Made by a program: the position numbers and the translations under genes. A stretch of 64,000 nt of DNA from a bacterium. GTDB lineage: Bacteria; 4484-113; JAFGCY01. Of this stretch, positions 41,719 to 50,379 are shown in pieces. Every line of letters begins with the position of its first letter. Position 1 is the first letter of the stretch. The notes under the pieces were generated by a model. That model was not told where the DNA came from, searched no databases, and saw only the letters and a list, made by a program, of their open reading frames with translations. The stretch spans positions 124,001 to 188,000 of the forward strand of contig JAGRNT010000001.1 in NCBI GenBank assembly GCA_020440605.1. Direction: 5' to 3'.

Positions 41719-43195
41719 GGTTGCTTTCCTCGGTATTGCCGGAATCGGCGGCGGGGCGGATCTCGATCAGATCCACCTGCGTGGCGGCAGCGGGCGCAGC
41801 CCAGTCCGCGAGGCTCATGTCCAGCAGGGCCTCGATCCCCGCCAGCGCCATGCGGTACTCCACAAGGGCGGCGGTCTGCTCACTCTCCAGTTCCAGCACT
41901 GTGCGCTGGGCATCGAGCACGTCCAGCAGCTCGAACTTGCCGTAGTTGTAGCCTTCCTCGGTCAGGTCCAGCGCTTCGCCGGCCGCCGGCAGCAGGCTCG
42001 ATCCGTAGTCCAGGTAGTTGGCACGCGCAGCCTCGGCCTGGCCATGCAGCGCTGCCAGCTCCATCCGCAGTGCCAGCCGCGCGGCATCCCGGCGGTACTG
42101 CACCTGCTCGCGGCGGTGGTAGGCGGCGTTGATCCCGCCCTCATTGGCATCATGGATGGGCAGTTCCCAGGCCACGCCGACCTTGAACACGGTCTCATTG
42201 ATCTCACTGAGCCGCGAGATCCCGCCGAACAGTTCCAGGTCCGGCACCGCGTTGGCATTTTCCAGCAGCAGCATGGTGTTCAGCACGTCGTATTCCGCGT
42301 CGTATCTGGCAACGGCAGGCAGGCCTTCCACTGCCTGCTCCAGCTCGGCCAGCTCGACCAGCTGCGGCAGGTCCTCCCGCGGGAGCTGCACCGCCTCGAA
42401 ATCCGCCTCGGTGAGACCCATCGCCGTTGCCAGCCCGCGCAGCGCCTGACGGCGGGCCCGGCCGGCCGAGGCGATCTCCAGGTCGAGCCGTGCCAGCTCG
42501 ATGTCCAGCCGCTCCAGCTCAAGCCGCGCACTGCGCCCGGCCTCCACGCTGGCAGCCACTGTGTCGTAGATATGCTGCACCAGCAGGCGGTAACGCTCCA
42601 GCTGTTCCAGTTCATAATGCGCGGACTGGGCCTCGGCATAGGCCATGCGCACCGCACTGCGGATCGCATACTCCAGTTCGGCGACTTCCCAGCTGCTCAG
42701 TTCCGCCTCCAGCCGGGCGGTGGTCTCACGCAGGCTGCGCTTGCCGCCGCGCTCCAGCGCCTGGCTGTAGGTCAGGTGCGTTGCCAGGGCACTGATCCCG
42801 CTGGCATCCTGGGTCCCGCCGAATTCCTCCAGCTCGACCTCAACCGCCGGGTTGGGCTTGCGCCCCTGCTGGAAGGCCTCACTCTGCAGGGCCTGGTACT
42901 CCTTTCGCAGGGCAGCGATCTCCGGGTGGTCCGCCAGGGCGCGGGCAATCGCCTCATCGAGGCTCAGCCCGCCAGTGGGCATGGGCACTTCAGTCTGCAC
43001 TGCAGGTTCAGTCCCGCCCTCCCCGAACTCCGCCGCAACGGGAGTCGGGGCCTGTGCTGCTGTGGCTTCAGACTGCGTATCCTGCAGGGTCACTTCAGTC
43101 ACCGTGACTTCCTGCGCCGCAGCCAGGCCCGGGGGGGCGCAGAGCAGCATCGTCAGAATCAGCAATGCACAGCATTGCCAGAAAGCAGTTCGCAT
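41711..43195 (-). CDS. Outer-membrane efflux factor (TolC/CusC family)
   Basis: The 494-residue protein has a signal peptide (CCALLILTMLLCAPPGLAAA), a low-complexity Thr/Ala/Glu linker (about 31-75), then two coiled-coil/outer-membrane efflux repeats: SLDEAIARALADHPEIAALR opens the first, and GDLELFGGISR-like and WELPIHDANEGGINAAYHRR open the second. It forms the trimeric outer-membrane channel of the metal efflux complex. It is the first structural gene of the HME-RND operon and overlaps the adaptor gene by 8 nt. The DNA repeatedly encodes ELEQL/ELERL heptads, typical of the alpha-barrel helices. Confidence 0.9.
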   Translation of the reverse strand: MRTAFWQCCALLILTMLLCAPPGLAAAQEVTVTEVTLQDTQSEATAAQAPTPVAAEFGEGGTEPAVQTEVPMPTGGLSLDEAIARALADHPEIAALRKEYQALQSEAFQQGRKPNPAVEVELEEFGGTQDASGISALATHLTYSQALERGGKRSLRETTARLEAELSSWEVAELEYAIRSAVRMAYAEAQSAHYELEQLERYRLLVQHIYDTVAASVEAGRSARLELERLDIELARLDLEIASAGRARRQALRGLATAMGLTEADFEAVQLPREDLPQLVELAELEQAVEGLPAVARYDAEYDVLNTMLLLENANAVPDLELFGGISRLSEINETVFKVGVAWELPIHDANEGGINAAYHRREQVQYRRDAARLALRMELAALHGQAEAARANYLDYGSSLLPAAGEALDLTEEGYNYGKFELLDVLDAQRTVLELESEQTAALVEYRMALAGIEALLDMSLADWAAPAAATQVDLIEIRPAADSGNTEESNHE

Positions 43196-43259
43196 GGAAT
43201 CTTCTCCGTGAAATGGAATGCGCAGAGGGGCCGGGCGGCCCCGTTTGGGAGAAGCCGGT

Positions 43260-43739
43260 CTAGATCAGCAGGCAGGTGGACTCGGCCACGAGTTCAGCCT
43301 CAGTGGGCGGCGAATTGCCCTGCCTGTCAACCGGGGATTTCCAGGTCATACCCATGGGCCGAGCCACCGTGAGCATGCAGCTGTAGAGACAGCCGCCGAG
43401 CCAGTTGTGCACGGCATGGGTCTGTGCCCTGGCCAGCCTGTTGCACGGGCTCTGGTGCAGGACCTGGTCCTGGCAGGAAGTGCAGTGCCGGTGTGAATAG
43501 GCCAGCTGGCCCGGTCCGGCATGCTCATGCAGCTCAGCTCCGCTGCAGTCTGAACAGGCCTCACTGGAACTGGCAATGCACTGGCCGTTGACGGCCTGCT
43601 CTAGGCGGGGGAGCTGCCCGGCTTCGTGGCAGAGCACGAACTGCACGGGTCCCTGGCTGGTGAGGAAAAGCAGCAGCAGGCAGACGCGGACGCTTGCGCG
43701 CGCGAATGCGGTGAATGCTCTGCCTCTCATACCTGTCAT
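43260..43739 (-). CDS. Small secreted Cys/His-rich protein at the head of the metal-efflux operon
   Basis: The 159-residue product has an N-terminal hydrophobic segment (VRVCLLLLFLTS, about 18-30) and a mature part with about eleven further cysteines and several histidines: VLCHEAGQ, SEACSDCSG, ELHEHAG, SHRHCTSCQDQ, GGCLYSC. This suggests a periplasmic metal-binding or metal-sensing protein. It lies 64 nt upstream of the outer-membrane factor gene on the same strand, where efflux systems often carry a small accessory metal protein. I do not recognise a named family. The start could also be 9 nt further in (ATG at 43730). The C-terminal third lacks cysteines apart from one, and may be disordered. 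Confidence 0.62.
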   Translation of the reverse strand: MTGMRGRAFTAFARASVRVCLLLLFLTSQGPVQFVLCHEAGQLPRLEQAVNGQCIASSSEACSDCSGAELHEHAGPGQLAYSHRHCTSCQDQVLHQSPCNRLARAQTHAVHNWLGGCLYSCMLTVARPMGMTWKSPVDRQGNSPPTEAELVAESTCLLI

Positions 43740-43868
43740 GCCTTCCTCGGGAGGCCGGAGGCCTCGCGAAGGCGCAGATTAGCATGCCAGCTCCCACGCT
43801 GTCAATTTCCTTCCCGCTGTTGATACAGCCCTATCATTGCTGCTCTATCCAGTCGGGTATGCCTGGCA

Positions 43869-43874
43869 TATACT
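43869..43874 (+). promoter_or_regulatory. Putative -10 box of the SGNH/MBOAT operon
   Basis: TATACT is followed by 13 nt and the ATG at 43888, with no Shine-Dalgarno in between, so a very short leader of about 6-7 nt is predicted. Confidence 0.3.
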
Positions 43875-43887
43875 GCGCCTACACGCC

Positions 43888-44976
43888 ATGACCAGAAATG
43901 GTCAGAATCTGGACCGGAAAGCTGCTGGGAACCGGTCTGAATCGGACGCGCTGCGGATGCTGCCACGCTGCCTGCTGCTGGTGGCGGCCTGCCTGCTGGC
44001 CTGCGCTCTGTTTCTGGACTTCATCGTGCAGCGCGGGCTCGGGCTCGGTGAGCTGGGCCGCCTGCCTGTGCTTGAGCAGTGGTATGCCGCGCACGATCCT
44101 GATCCGCAGCCCGCCGTGGTCGTGCTCGGTGACAGTCTCGGGCGCAGTGCCTTCAACGCTGATGTCTGGAACGCCGAACGTCCGCCTGAGCTGCCGGAAG
44201 CCTGGAACCTGGCCAGCAGTGCCGCCAGCTATCCGGAGTTGCTGCTGGCCACAGGCCGCCCCGCTCTGCGGGAAGCAACGATCGTGCTCTTCGTCTCCCC
44301 GGTCACGAGCTTCAATCCCTCCAAACTGGAACTCAACCCGCGCAAGGCCAACACCTATGCCCTGCTCGGCCTGCCTGAGAATCTCGATGACAACATTGGC
44401 CGCTACGGCCAGGCCCTGGACTCCGATTCGCTGGCAATGCTCGCGAAGCCGCGCTGGCAGCAGCTGCACTATGCGCGCTGGAGACTGCCGGAGTACCTGA
44501 AGGACAGCCTGCAGGTCCGCTTCGGAGCACGGCGCGAGCGCCACCGCTATCTGCTGGAGGACTACGTCCGCGAGCTGCGCTACCCGCGCTTTGGGGAAAG
44601 CATGTCCCCCGTGGAGCTGGAGCAGGCAGTTGCACGGCGGCTGGAGCTGCTCGCGGATCCAGCCTACAGCGGAGTCAGTGATCCCAATTCGCTTACAGCG
44701 CTACAGGCTGCCTGCCGCGGTCTGGCTGACAACAGCCACGAGCTCGTGATCGTGATGTACCCGCTGCATCCGCGCTACCGCGACTGGCAGCAGCACGAAT
44801 TCCCGCAGTACTCCGCCGCCTGGCTGCAGCAGCAGCTCGGCCCCGCTCCGCGCATCCTCGACCTCAGTGACTACCAGGCTGCCCATCTGTTCCGTGACGA
44901 CCTGCATGTCAGTGACGAGGGCAGCGAGGAACTGACCCGCCGCGTACTGCGGTTCATCGCCGGGGAGGCCGGCTGA
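43888..44976 (+). CDS. SGNH-hydrolase-fold membrane protein, probable O-acyltransferase partner
   Basis: The 362-residue protein has one membrane helix (about 27-47) and an extracytoplasmic domain with SGNH features: VVLGDSLGRSAF (nucleophile S83) and, near the C-terminus, DDLHVSDEGSEEL, whose Asp-x-x-His provides the rest of the catalytic triad. Such proteins (PatB, AlgX/J, DltD-like) transfer acyl groups to cell-envelope glycans after an MBOAT partner moves them across the membrane; here the MBOAT gene starts inside the stop codon (TGATG overlap). ATG 43888 is preferred to the upstream in-frame start at 43837. The acceptor polymer cannot be inferred. Confidence 0.8.
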   Translation: MTRNGQNLDRKAAGNRSESDALRMLPRCLLLVAACLLACALFLDFIVQRGLGLGELGRLPVLEQWYAAHDPDPQPAVVVLGDSLGRSAFNADVWNAERPPELPEAWNLASSAASYPELLLATGRPALREATIVLFVSPVTSFNPSKLELNPRKANTYALLGLPENLDDNIGRYGQALDSDSLAMLAKPRWQQLHYARWRLPEYLKDSLQVRFGARRERHRYLLEDYVRELRYPRFGESMSPVELEQAVARRLELLADPAYSGVSDPNSLTALQAACRGLADNSHELVIVMYPLHPRYRDWQQHEFPQYSAAWLQQQLGPAPRILDLSDYQAAHLFRDDLHVSDEGSEELTRRVLRFIAGEAG

Positions 44977-46397
44977 TGCTCTTCCCCAGCCTGCAGTTCG
45001 CCCTGTTCATGCTGCTGCTCTGCGGCCTGCTCTACCTGCTGCGCGCCCAGCCCCTACGTCGCCTGCTGCTGTTGCTGGCCAGCTATCTGTTCTACATGGC
45101 CTGGAACCCGGCCTTCATCCTGCTGATCCTCTTCTCAAGTCTCCTCGACTGGTTCATTGGCAATGCCCTTCATACGGATGCTCAGCCCGGACGGCGCAGG
45201 CAGCTGCTGCTTATTAGCATCATTGCCAATCTGGGCCTGCTGGCCTGGTTCAAGTACAGCGGTTTCCTCTCTGCGATGCTGCTGGGATTCGCGCGCAGCA
45301 GCGGGCTCGGCTGGGATTGGAGCTGGCCGGAGATCACCCTACCCGTCGGCATCTCCTTCTATACCTTCCAGACCCTGAGCTATTCGATTGACATCTACGC
45401 CCGCCGCATCCGTCCGGCGAGCAGCCTGCTGGACTATGCGCTCTACGTGGCCTTCTTCCCGCAGCTAGTGGCCGGGCCGATCGTGCGCGCCGGGGAATTC
45501 CTGCCGCAGCTGGCTCGCGGGATCCGCCTGCAGCTCAGCCCCCGGGCGGTGCTGCTGATCAGCGGCGGGCTCGTGAAGAAGGCGGTGATCGCTGACAACC
45601 TCGCACCCTACGTCGACGCGGTCTATTCCGCCGGGCAGAGTGCCGGCAGCCTGGACATCCTGCTGGCAACACTCTGCTTCAGCACCCAGATCTACTGCGA
45701 CTTCTCCGGCTACTCCGACATGGCAATCGGCCTGGCCTCGATCTTCGGGCTGGAACTGCCGCGCAACTTCAACTATCCCTACTTCGCCCAGGGGCCCTCC
45801 GACTTCTGGCGGCGCTGGCACATCACACTCTCGCGCTGGCTGCGGGACTATCTCTACATCCCGCTCGGCGGCAACCGCCACGGCTCACTGCGCACCTATC
45901 TGAACCTGTTCATCACCATGCTGCTCGGCGGCCTCTGGCACGGAGCCGGCTGGAGCTTCATCCTCTGGGGCGCCTGGCATGGCCTGCTCCTGATGCTGCA
46001 GCGGCTCAACCCCCTGGCCGCAATCCTCAGCCGTCCCGCCTGGCGCCTGCCCGTCAAGTTCAGCGGCTGGCTGCTGCTGCAGGCGGCGGTACTGCTGGGC
46101 TGGCTGCTGTTCCGGGCCCCGGATGCCGGCAGTGCCGGGGCAATGCTCGGAACCATGCTTTCCGGTCGCGGCAGTACGGTGCTGCACGGCATGCCCGGAG
46201 TCGAGCTGTTCACGGTGCTGGCCGTCCTCGTGATCTTCTGGATCTGCCACGGCCTGTTCTACTGGCGCCAGCGCCGCAGTCACAAAGAGAATGAGCCGGA
46301 CTGGAAACGGGCCCTCACGAGCCTCGCGATCGCCACGATCCTGCTCTGCCTGCTCTGGCCCGCGGACTCCGCTCCCTTCATCTATTTCCAGTTCTGA
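44976..46397 (+). CDS. Membrane-bound O-acyltransferase (MBOAT, AlgI/PatA-like)
   Basis: The 473-residue polytopic protein has ten or more helices and the MBOAT family signatures: LPVGISFYTFQTLSYSIDIY, FFPQLVAGPIVRAGEFLPQL, FWRRWHITLSRWLRDYLYIP, and LLGGLWHGAGWSFILWGAWH with the catalytic His. It transfers acyl groups (usually acetyl) from cytosolic acyl-CoA to an envelope acceptor and hands them to the SGNH partner encoded just before. Together they form a two-gene O-acylation module of the kind that modifies peptidoglycan, alginate or other exopolysaccharides. No polysaccharide synthesis genes are nearby. The intergenic region that follows is AT-rich. Confidence 0.92.
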   Translation: MLFPSLQFALFMLLLCGLLYLLRAQPLRRLLLLLASYLFYMAWNPAFILLILFSSLLDWFIGNALHTDAQPGRRRQLLLISIIANLGLLAWFKYSGFLSAMLLGFARSSGLGWDWSWPEITLPVGISFYTFQTLSYSIDIYARRIRPASSLLDYALYVAFFPQLVAGPIVRAGEFLPQLARGIRLQLSPRAVLLISGGLVKKAVIADNLAPYVDAVYSAGQSAGSLDILLATLCFSTQIYCDFSGYSDMAIGLASIFGLELPRNFNYPYFAQGPSDFWRRWHITLSRWLRDYLYIPLGGNRHGSLRTYLNLFITMLLGGLWHGAGWSFILWGAWHGLLLMLQRLNPLAAILSRPAWRLPVKFSGWLLLQAAVLLGWLLFRAPDAGSAGAMLGTMLSGRGSTVLHGMPGVELFTVLAVLVIFWICHGLFYWRQRRSHKENEPDWKRALTSLAIATILLCLLWPADSAPFIYFQF

Positions 46398-46460
46398 TGC
46401 GCTCTCCCGCCGATTTAATTCTCATTTAACTGAGATTAAAGAAATTTTGCATAATTTGCT

Positions 46461-46488
46461 TTGCAAATCAGAAATGAGCTGCTAAACT
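46461..46488 (+). promoter_or_regulatory. Putative promoter of the small gene at 46549
   Basis: TTGCAA (46461-46466), a 16-bp spacer and TAAACT (46483-46488) precede the ATG by about 60 nt. The surrounding AT-rich segment has two short inverted repeats (CTCATTTAACTGAG at about 46421, and TTTGC/GCAAA). Confidence 0.4.
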
Positions 46489-46548
46489 CTGGGCACAGAA
46501 CGCTATCGGGCTCTGGACCGATTGCTTCACTTGAGAGCGGAGACAAAG

Positions 46549-46815
46549 ATGGCAGACAGCAAGAACGTCAATACTGGGAAGCTTGAATCATCGATTGCCA
46601 GCTTCCTGAGTGATGACTCTCACATCCGTCAGATGTCCATGTCGATCGACCGCACGACGCAGATGGTTGCCAACCTGCGCGAGCTCGACAGGATCTATGA
46701 CGCCGAGATCACCATGGCCCACGGCCAGCGCAAGTACGCGCTGATGCACGAGAAGATGGTGAAGATGGAGCGCATTCGCAACGGCGAGCACGTTTCCTTC
46801 AACATCGGCCACTGA
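46549..46815 (+). CDS. Small acidic/basic helical protein, unknown function
   Basis: The 88-residue product starts at the ATG at 46549, preceded by GCGGAGA as a weak ribosome site. It is predicted to be largely helical with mixed charge: SIASFLSDDSHIRQM, SIDRTTQMVANLREL and HEKMVKMERIRNG. It has no cysteine, signal peptide or membrane segment. I recognise no family. It has its own AT-rich promoter region and lies alone between the MBOAT gene and the dockerin lipoprotein. A longer in-frame reading from 46522 starts with TTG and is not supported. Confidence 0.6.
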   Translation: MADSKNVNTGKLESSIASFLSDDSHIRQMSMSIDRTTQMVANLRELDRIYDAEITMAHGQRKYALMHEKMVKMERIRNGEHVSFNIGH

Positions 46816-47156
46816 AACTGACAATCAGCCTGCAACAGGGAGTGCGTGCTCCCCGCAGTTGTGTGCGCTTGCGCTGGCATTCTGCGCATTGATCCATCAC
46901 TACAGCTCGCTGGGCTGCAATATCCTGGCGCTCAATTAGCTCAGCCGCTGAACGTTCCCGCTCCGACCTTACTCCGTTTCCTGCTGTTTCTCAGCCAGGC
47001 TGCTTCCCGATCCACTGTTCCCCGCACTTTGCCGGCAAGTGTACAGTTCATGTTTCCCGCCCTTTGCTGTATTGTGGAGCCAGTGCTGCCGCAGTGCATG
47101 AATTTCGCACTGCCTCCATGGATGGTCCGGCAAATCCGGGACAAGGGAAGTGAGCC
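46816..47156. other. Intergenic region with one hairpin
   Basis: No supported gene in 341 bp. A small GC hairpin (GGGAG at 46838-46842 pairing with CTCCC at 46849-46853, flanked by complementary CTGC/GCAG) follows the small gene and may help end its transcript, but no T-run follows. An ATTAGCTCAG string at about 46940 resembles a tRNA D-arm but does not fold further. Confidence 0.4.
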
Positions 47157-49808
47157 ATGAAACGAGCTCGACTGACGAACTACTGCCTGCCCCTGGGTCT
47201 GGCATTGCTGCTGGGATCCTGTGGGGGAAACAGCGGCAGTGGAAGTGAATCCGCACTGGCCAGCCTGCCAGCGGACAGCGCAGGGCCTTCCGTCGAACAG
47301 CTGTCGCAGAAGCTGGACGACTGGTTCAGTGAACAGGGCATTGATGCCACACGGACAGGCAGCAGCGTGCCTGAAGCACCGGCCGCTGCCGTGTTCGACC
47401 TGCAGGCCAGCATCGGCGATGCCGCAGAGCCCGGCAGCCGCAGCGTGACCCTGGACTGGACCAGCCGCCTGCCGGGCGATACTGACCAGAACGGCAGCGT
47501 GAATCTCTCGGACCTCACCCCGCTTTCAGTGTACTTCGGCAGCCAGGTCACATACCGTCCCGCTGAGGAAGCTGGCGGGCTCACCTACTGGCCGGCCGGT
47601 GAGCCGGATCAGGCAGGAGCGGAGAACTGGCGGCTGGCTGCCGTGGATGCCGATGGCAATGGACTCGTCGGCCTTTCCGACGTGAGCGTGATCGGCCAGT
47701 ACTGGCAGCAGGGCATCGAGGGCTACGCCGTCTTTGTGCAGTCCGGCAATGCCCAAACCGCCACGCGCCTGCCGAATCCCACTGATCCGGACCTGCCATA
47801 CACGCTCAGCCTGCCGGCGGCGCTGCCCGGGGCACCACTGCGGCTCAGCTTCAGCTTCAGCCTGCCGGAGGATGACAGCTACACGCTGTCCGTCAGACCA
47901 ATCTTCGAAGGCACGGAAGGCGTTGCCAGCAATGCCGTCGCGCTCACGCTCATGGCGGAAGGCGTACCCCCCGTGGTCCAGTTGTCCTATGATGCACCAA
48001 GCGGCAGGCTGCTGGCCGGAGGCAGCTATGACCCTGACGGCGAGATCGTCAGCTATCTCTGGGACATCACCGGCAACGGTGATTACAACACTCCTACGAA
48101 TCAGTACAATGCCTCGGCTCCGGTGGACTTCCGCAAACTTGCCATCGGTGACTTCGAGGCAGGTGTTCGGGTAACTGACAACGACGGCCTGGTCACGGAG
48201 CAGCGCCTGCAGTTCTTCATCGATCCGCCCAACCACAAGCCGGTTCTGGAGTTCAGTCATGAACTGAGCGGCGAGACCGCTCCCGTCATCTTCACTGTGG
48301 ACATGTCCGGCAGCTACGATCCGGATGGCACCGCACTGGAGTACTCAGTCTCCTTCGGGGAACTGGACGGCAGCTATGGCCTGGATGCAGGCTTCAGCGA
48401 GAATGCGGTCCGGCACTTCAGCCTGCAGTATGGCGGCAGCTATGAAGTAAAGGTCAGTGTCCGCTCCGCCGAGCCGGACGCCCTGTATTCCGATCCCAGG
48501 CGCTTCAGCATCGAGCTGGATGGTCCGAACATCGAGCCCCTGGCCGCCCTGCATGCGGAGCAGTCATTCACGCTCGCCGGCGAGGGCATCAACTTCAATA
48601 CGAGCGGTTGCCAGGATCCCGCCGGCTTCATCAGCAGTTTCGAGTTCGACCTGGAAGGAGACGGCATCTACGACATCAGCGGCGGGGGAACGCCGCCCAA
48701 CCCGCTGCATGTCACTTACCCGCTGGCCGGCAGCTTCACACCCACACTGCGTGTCATTGATTCCGACGGCGCTTTCAGCACCGCCAGCACGGCGGTCACG
48801 GTTTATGCCAGTGCGGCCGATGTCCCTGCCCACCTCGACCTGCAGCCAGTGTTCAGCCTGAACATGGCTGAGCCGGTCTATTACCAGGGCCTGTTTGCCC
48901 GGCCCGGTGGCAACATGGTATTCGTGCACAGCAAGGGCCAGGCTGATGAATATGACAACTCCGGCACCCTGCAGCAGTCCGTGGACGCCTCATACGAGGT
49001 CATGAACCAGGGTAACTTCATCGCCTGGCTGGATACATACATGGACCTGGCGGGCAACCTCTACATCTACGGCTCACAGTCAGGCGGCGGTTCCCGGCTG
49101 ATCAGCTATGATCCGGATTTCGCGCTGCGCTTTGACGAGCCGGACCTGCAGTTCTACCGCCTGGACGTCAGCCGCTCGGGGCAGATTGCCTACAAGAGCT
49201 GGGACCGCGGCGTGGTGCTTTGTGACAGCATGTTTGCTGAAATCGCCGCCTTCCCCGAGCTGACTGAACCCAACTCCAATGTTGTGTTTGATGACAAGTC
49301 CCTCTTGTATGCCGGCAATGCCGGCCAGACCTACATGATCAGCAAGGCTGGCAAGCTGCAGAAGATCCTCAACGGCAGCTTCGTGCGGGATGACAGTGCC
49401 GCAGCCCCCGGCTACATGATCGTTGAAAACGGCAGTTACAACCTCTATCAGTCCGGCGAGCTGCAGTACGTGCTGGATGAATCCCTGCGCACTGTGCAGA
49501 TCCAGCGCTTCCTGCTGGACAATGCACCCTTCAGCAGTCCGCGCCCGCAGTTCAGTGCACCGGCCGCCGGGCTGTTGTCAGCCTTTGCCGGGGAACGCAA
49601 TCTCTTCGCCAGGCTTGGTCCCAGCGGCGAGATCATCCTTGTGCGGGATGGCGTGATCACCGGCTACGAGATCGATGGCACTGTCCGCTGGCGGATCGAC
49701 CCGGACATGGATGTCTTCGAGATCACCGTTGATCCCGAGCAGGGACGCCTGCTGGTTGCGCTCGGTCCGCTGGGCATCGACGCAGTCCGGGCCTACGAGC
49801 TGCCCTGA
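47157..49808 (+). CDS. Large lipoprotein with dockerin-like and PKD domains
   Basis: The 883-residue lipoprotein has a lipobox (LALLLGSC). At 105-185 there is a dockerin-type duplicated calcium-loop domain (GDTDQNGSVNLSDLTPLSVY and DADGNGLVGLSDVSVIGQYW), like the modules that dock cellulosomal enzymes. At about 275-550 there are three PKD-like domains with GSYDPDG repeats. The C-terminal ~330 residues are beta-rich repeats resembling a propeller. The presence of dockerin on a lipoprotein suggests surface attachment of other proteins through cohesins, but no cohesin gene lies in the window. Many Asp-Gly loops imply calcium binding. A terminator-like hairpin follows at 49839. Confidence 0.8.
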   Translation: MKRARLTNYCLPLGLALLLGSCGGNSGSGSESALASLPADSAGPSVEQLSQKLDDWFSEQGIDATRTGSSVPEAPAAAVFDLQASIGDAAEPGSRSVTLDWTSRLPGDTDQNGSVNLSDLTPLSVYFGSQVTYRPAEEAGGLTYWPAGEPDQAGAENWRLAAVDADGNGLVGLSDVSVIGQYWQQGIEGYAVFVQSGNAQTATRLPNPTDPDLPYTLSLPAALPGAPLRLSFSFSLPEDDSYTLSVRPIFEGTEGVASNAVALTLMAEGVPPVVQLSYDAPSGRLLAGGSYDPDGEIVSYLWDITGNGDYNTPTNQYNASAPVDFRKLAIGDFEAGVRVTDNDGLVTEQRLQFFIDPPNHKPVLEFSHELSGETAPVIFTVDMSGSYDPDGTALEYSVSFGELDGSYGLDAGFSENAVRHFSLQYGGSYEVKVSVRSAEPDALYSDPRRFSIELDGPNIEPLAALHAEQSFTLAGEGINFNTSGCQDPAGFISSFEFDLEGDGIYDISGGGTPPNPLHVTYPLAGSFTPTLRVIDSDGAFSTASTAVTVYASAADVPAHLDLQPVFSLNMAEPVYYQGLFARPGGNMVFVHSKGQADEYDNSGTLQQSVDASYEVMNQGNFIAWLDTYMDLAGNLYIYGSQSGGGSRLISYDPDFALRFDEPDLQFYRLDVSRSGQIAYKSWDRGVVLCDSMFAEIAAFPELTEPNSNVVFDDKSLLYAGNAGQTYMISKAGKLQKILNGSFVRDDSAAAPGYMIVENGSYNLYQSGELQYVLDESLRTVQIQRFLLDNAPFSSPRPQFSAPAAGLLSAFAGERNLFARLGPSGEIILVRDGVITGYEIDGTVRWRIDPDMDVFEITVDPEQGRLLVALGPLGIDAVRAYELP

Positions 49809-49838
49809 ACTGATCCTTTTCCTGTCTGATTCAGAACT

Positions 49839-49869
49839 GAGGCCGTCCCCCGGGGCGGCCTCCTGTCTT
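49839..49869 (+). terminator. Intrinsic terminator after the dockerin lipoprotein
   Basis: GAGGCCGTCCCC pairs with GGGGCGGCCTC (one bulge) across a 1-nt loop region, followed by CTGTCTTT. It lies 30 nt after the stop codon. Confidence 0.6.
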
Positions 49870-50033
49870 TGCATGCCGATTCTCAGGCTGTGTTGCACCT
49901 GCAGCAGGCTGCAGATGATAAATGCGAATCATCTGTCAGAAAGCAGATGCGGCATTGCCAACTCCTTCCCGGCCGGATGCCGGGCAGGAATACAGCTTAG
50001 CCGCATCCTTATCCGCGTTCAATCAGCAGGGGC

Positions 50034-50246
50034 TCAGAGCACCGCAGCCTTCTCGGAGCAGGGCTGAATACCCGCCGCCTTGAGGATCTTCCCCAGCGGG
50101 CAGAATCCCGTGAAGCTGGACTGCAGCATGTTGAAGCCCACGAAGGCACTGAGGAACATCCAGCCCGGCGCGACATAATGGGCCAGCAGCAGGCCCGTCA
50201 GCACCAGCGTACCCGCCACCATCAGGACGATCCGTTCACGACACAT
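50034..50246 (-). CDS. DUF2892 (YgaP-like) small membrane protein
   Basis: The 70-residue protein has two membrane helices (about 6-24 and 28-46) and the DUF2892 hallmark FVGFNMLQSSFTGFCPLGKI, with the conserved Cys after the second helix and a second Cys near the end (QPCSE). DUF2892 often accompanies rhodanese domains and ArsR-type regulators in sulfur or metal stress loci; its function is unknown. It is transcribed away from the RND adaptor gene. A 6-bp inverted repeat flanking a palindromic core sits in the shared upstream region. Confidence 0.82.
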   Translation of the reverse strand: MCRERIVLMVAGTLVLTGLLLAHYVAPGWMFLSAFVGFNMLQSSFTGFCPLGKILKAAGIQPCSEKAAVL

Positions 50247-50309
50247 GGCTCACCTCGGCTAAAGTCTTACGATGCTGATTATTACCTGTGGATGCGATAT
50301 TTGTTTCAG

Positions 50310-50334
50310 ATCAGGCATATGGGATATCCCTGAT
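50310..50334. promoter_or_regulatory. Candidate operator palindrome between DUF2892 and the RND operon
   Basis: ATCAGG (50310-50315) and CCTGAT (50329-50334) are inverted around a 13-bp centre that includes the perfect palindrome GGGATATCCC (50321-50330). It lies 46 nt before the adaptor start and 64 nt before the DUF2892 start, consistent with a repressor site. Confidence 0.35.
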
Positions 50335-50379
50335 AGACAACTTCGCGCTGTGCGGGGTATTCCAGCATGGAGGCCGAAC

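Noticed and set aside
46930..47000. ATTAGCTCAG string resembling a tRNA D-arm
   Set aside because: No acceptor pairing, no anticodon stem and no TTCGA T-loop follow, so it is not a tRNA.
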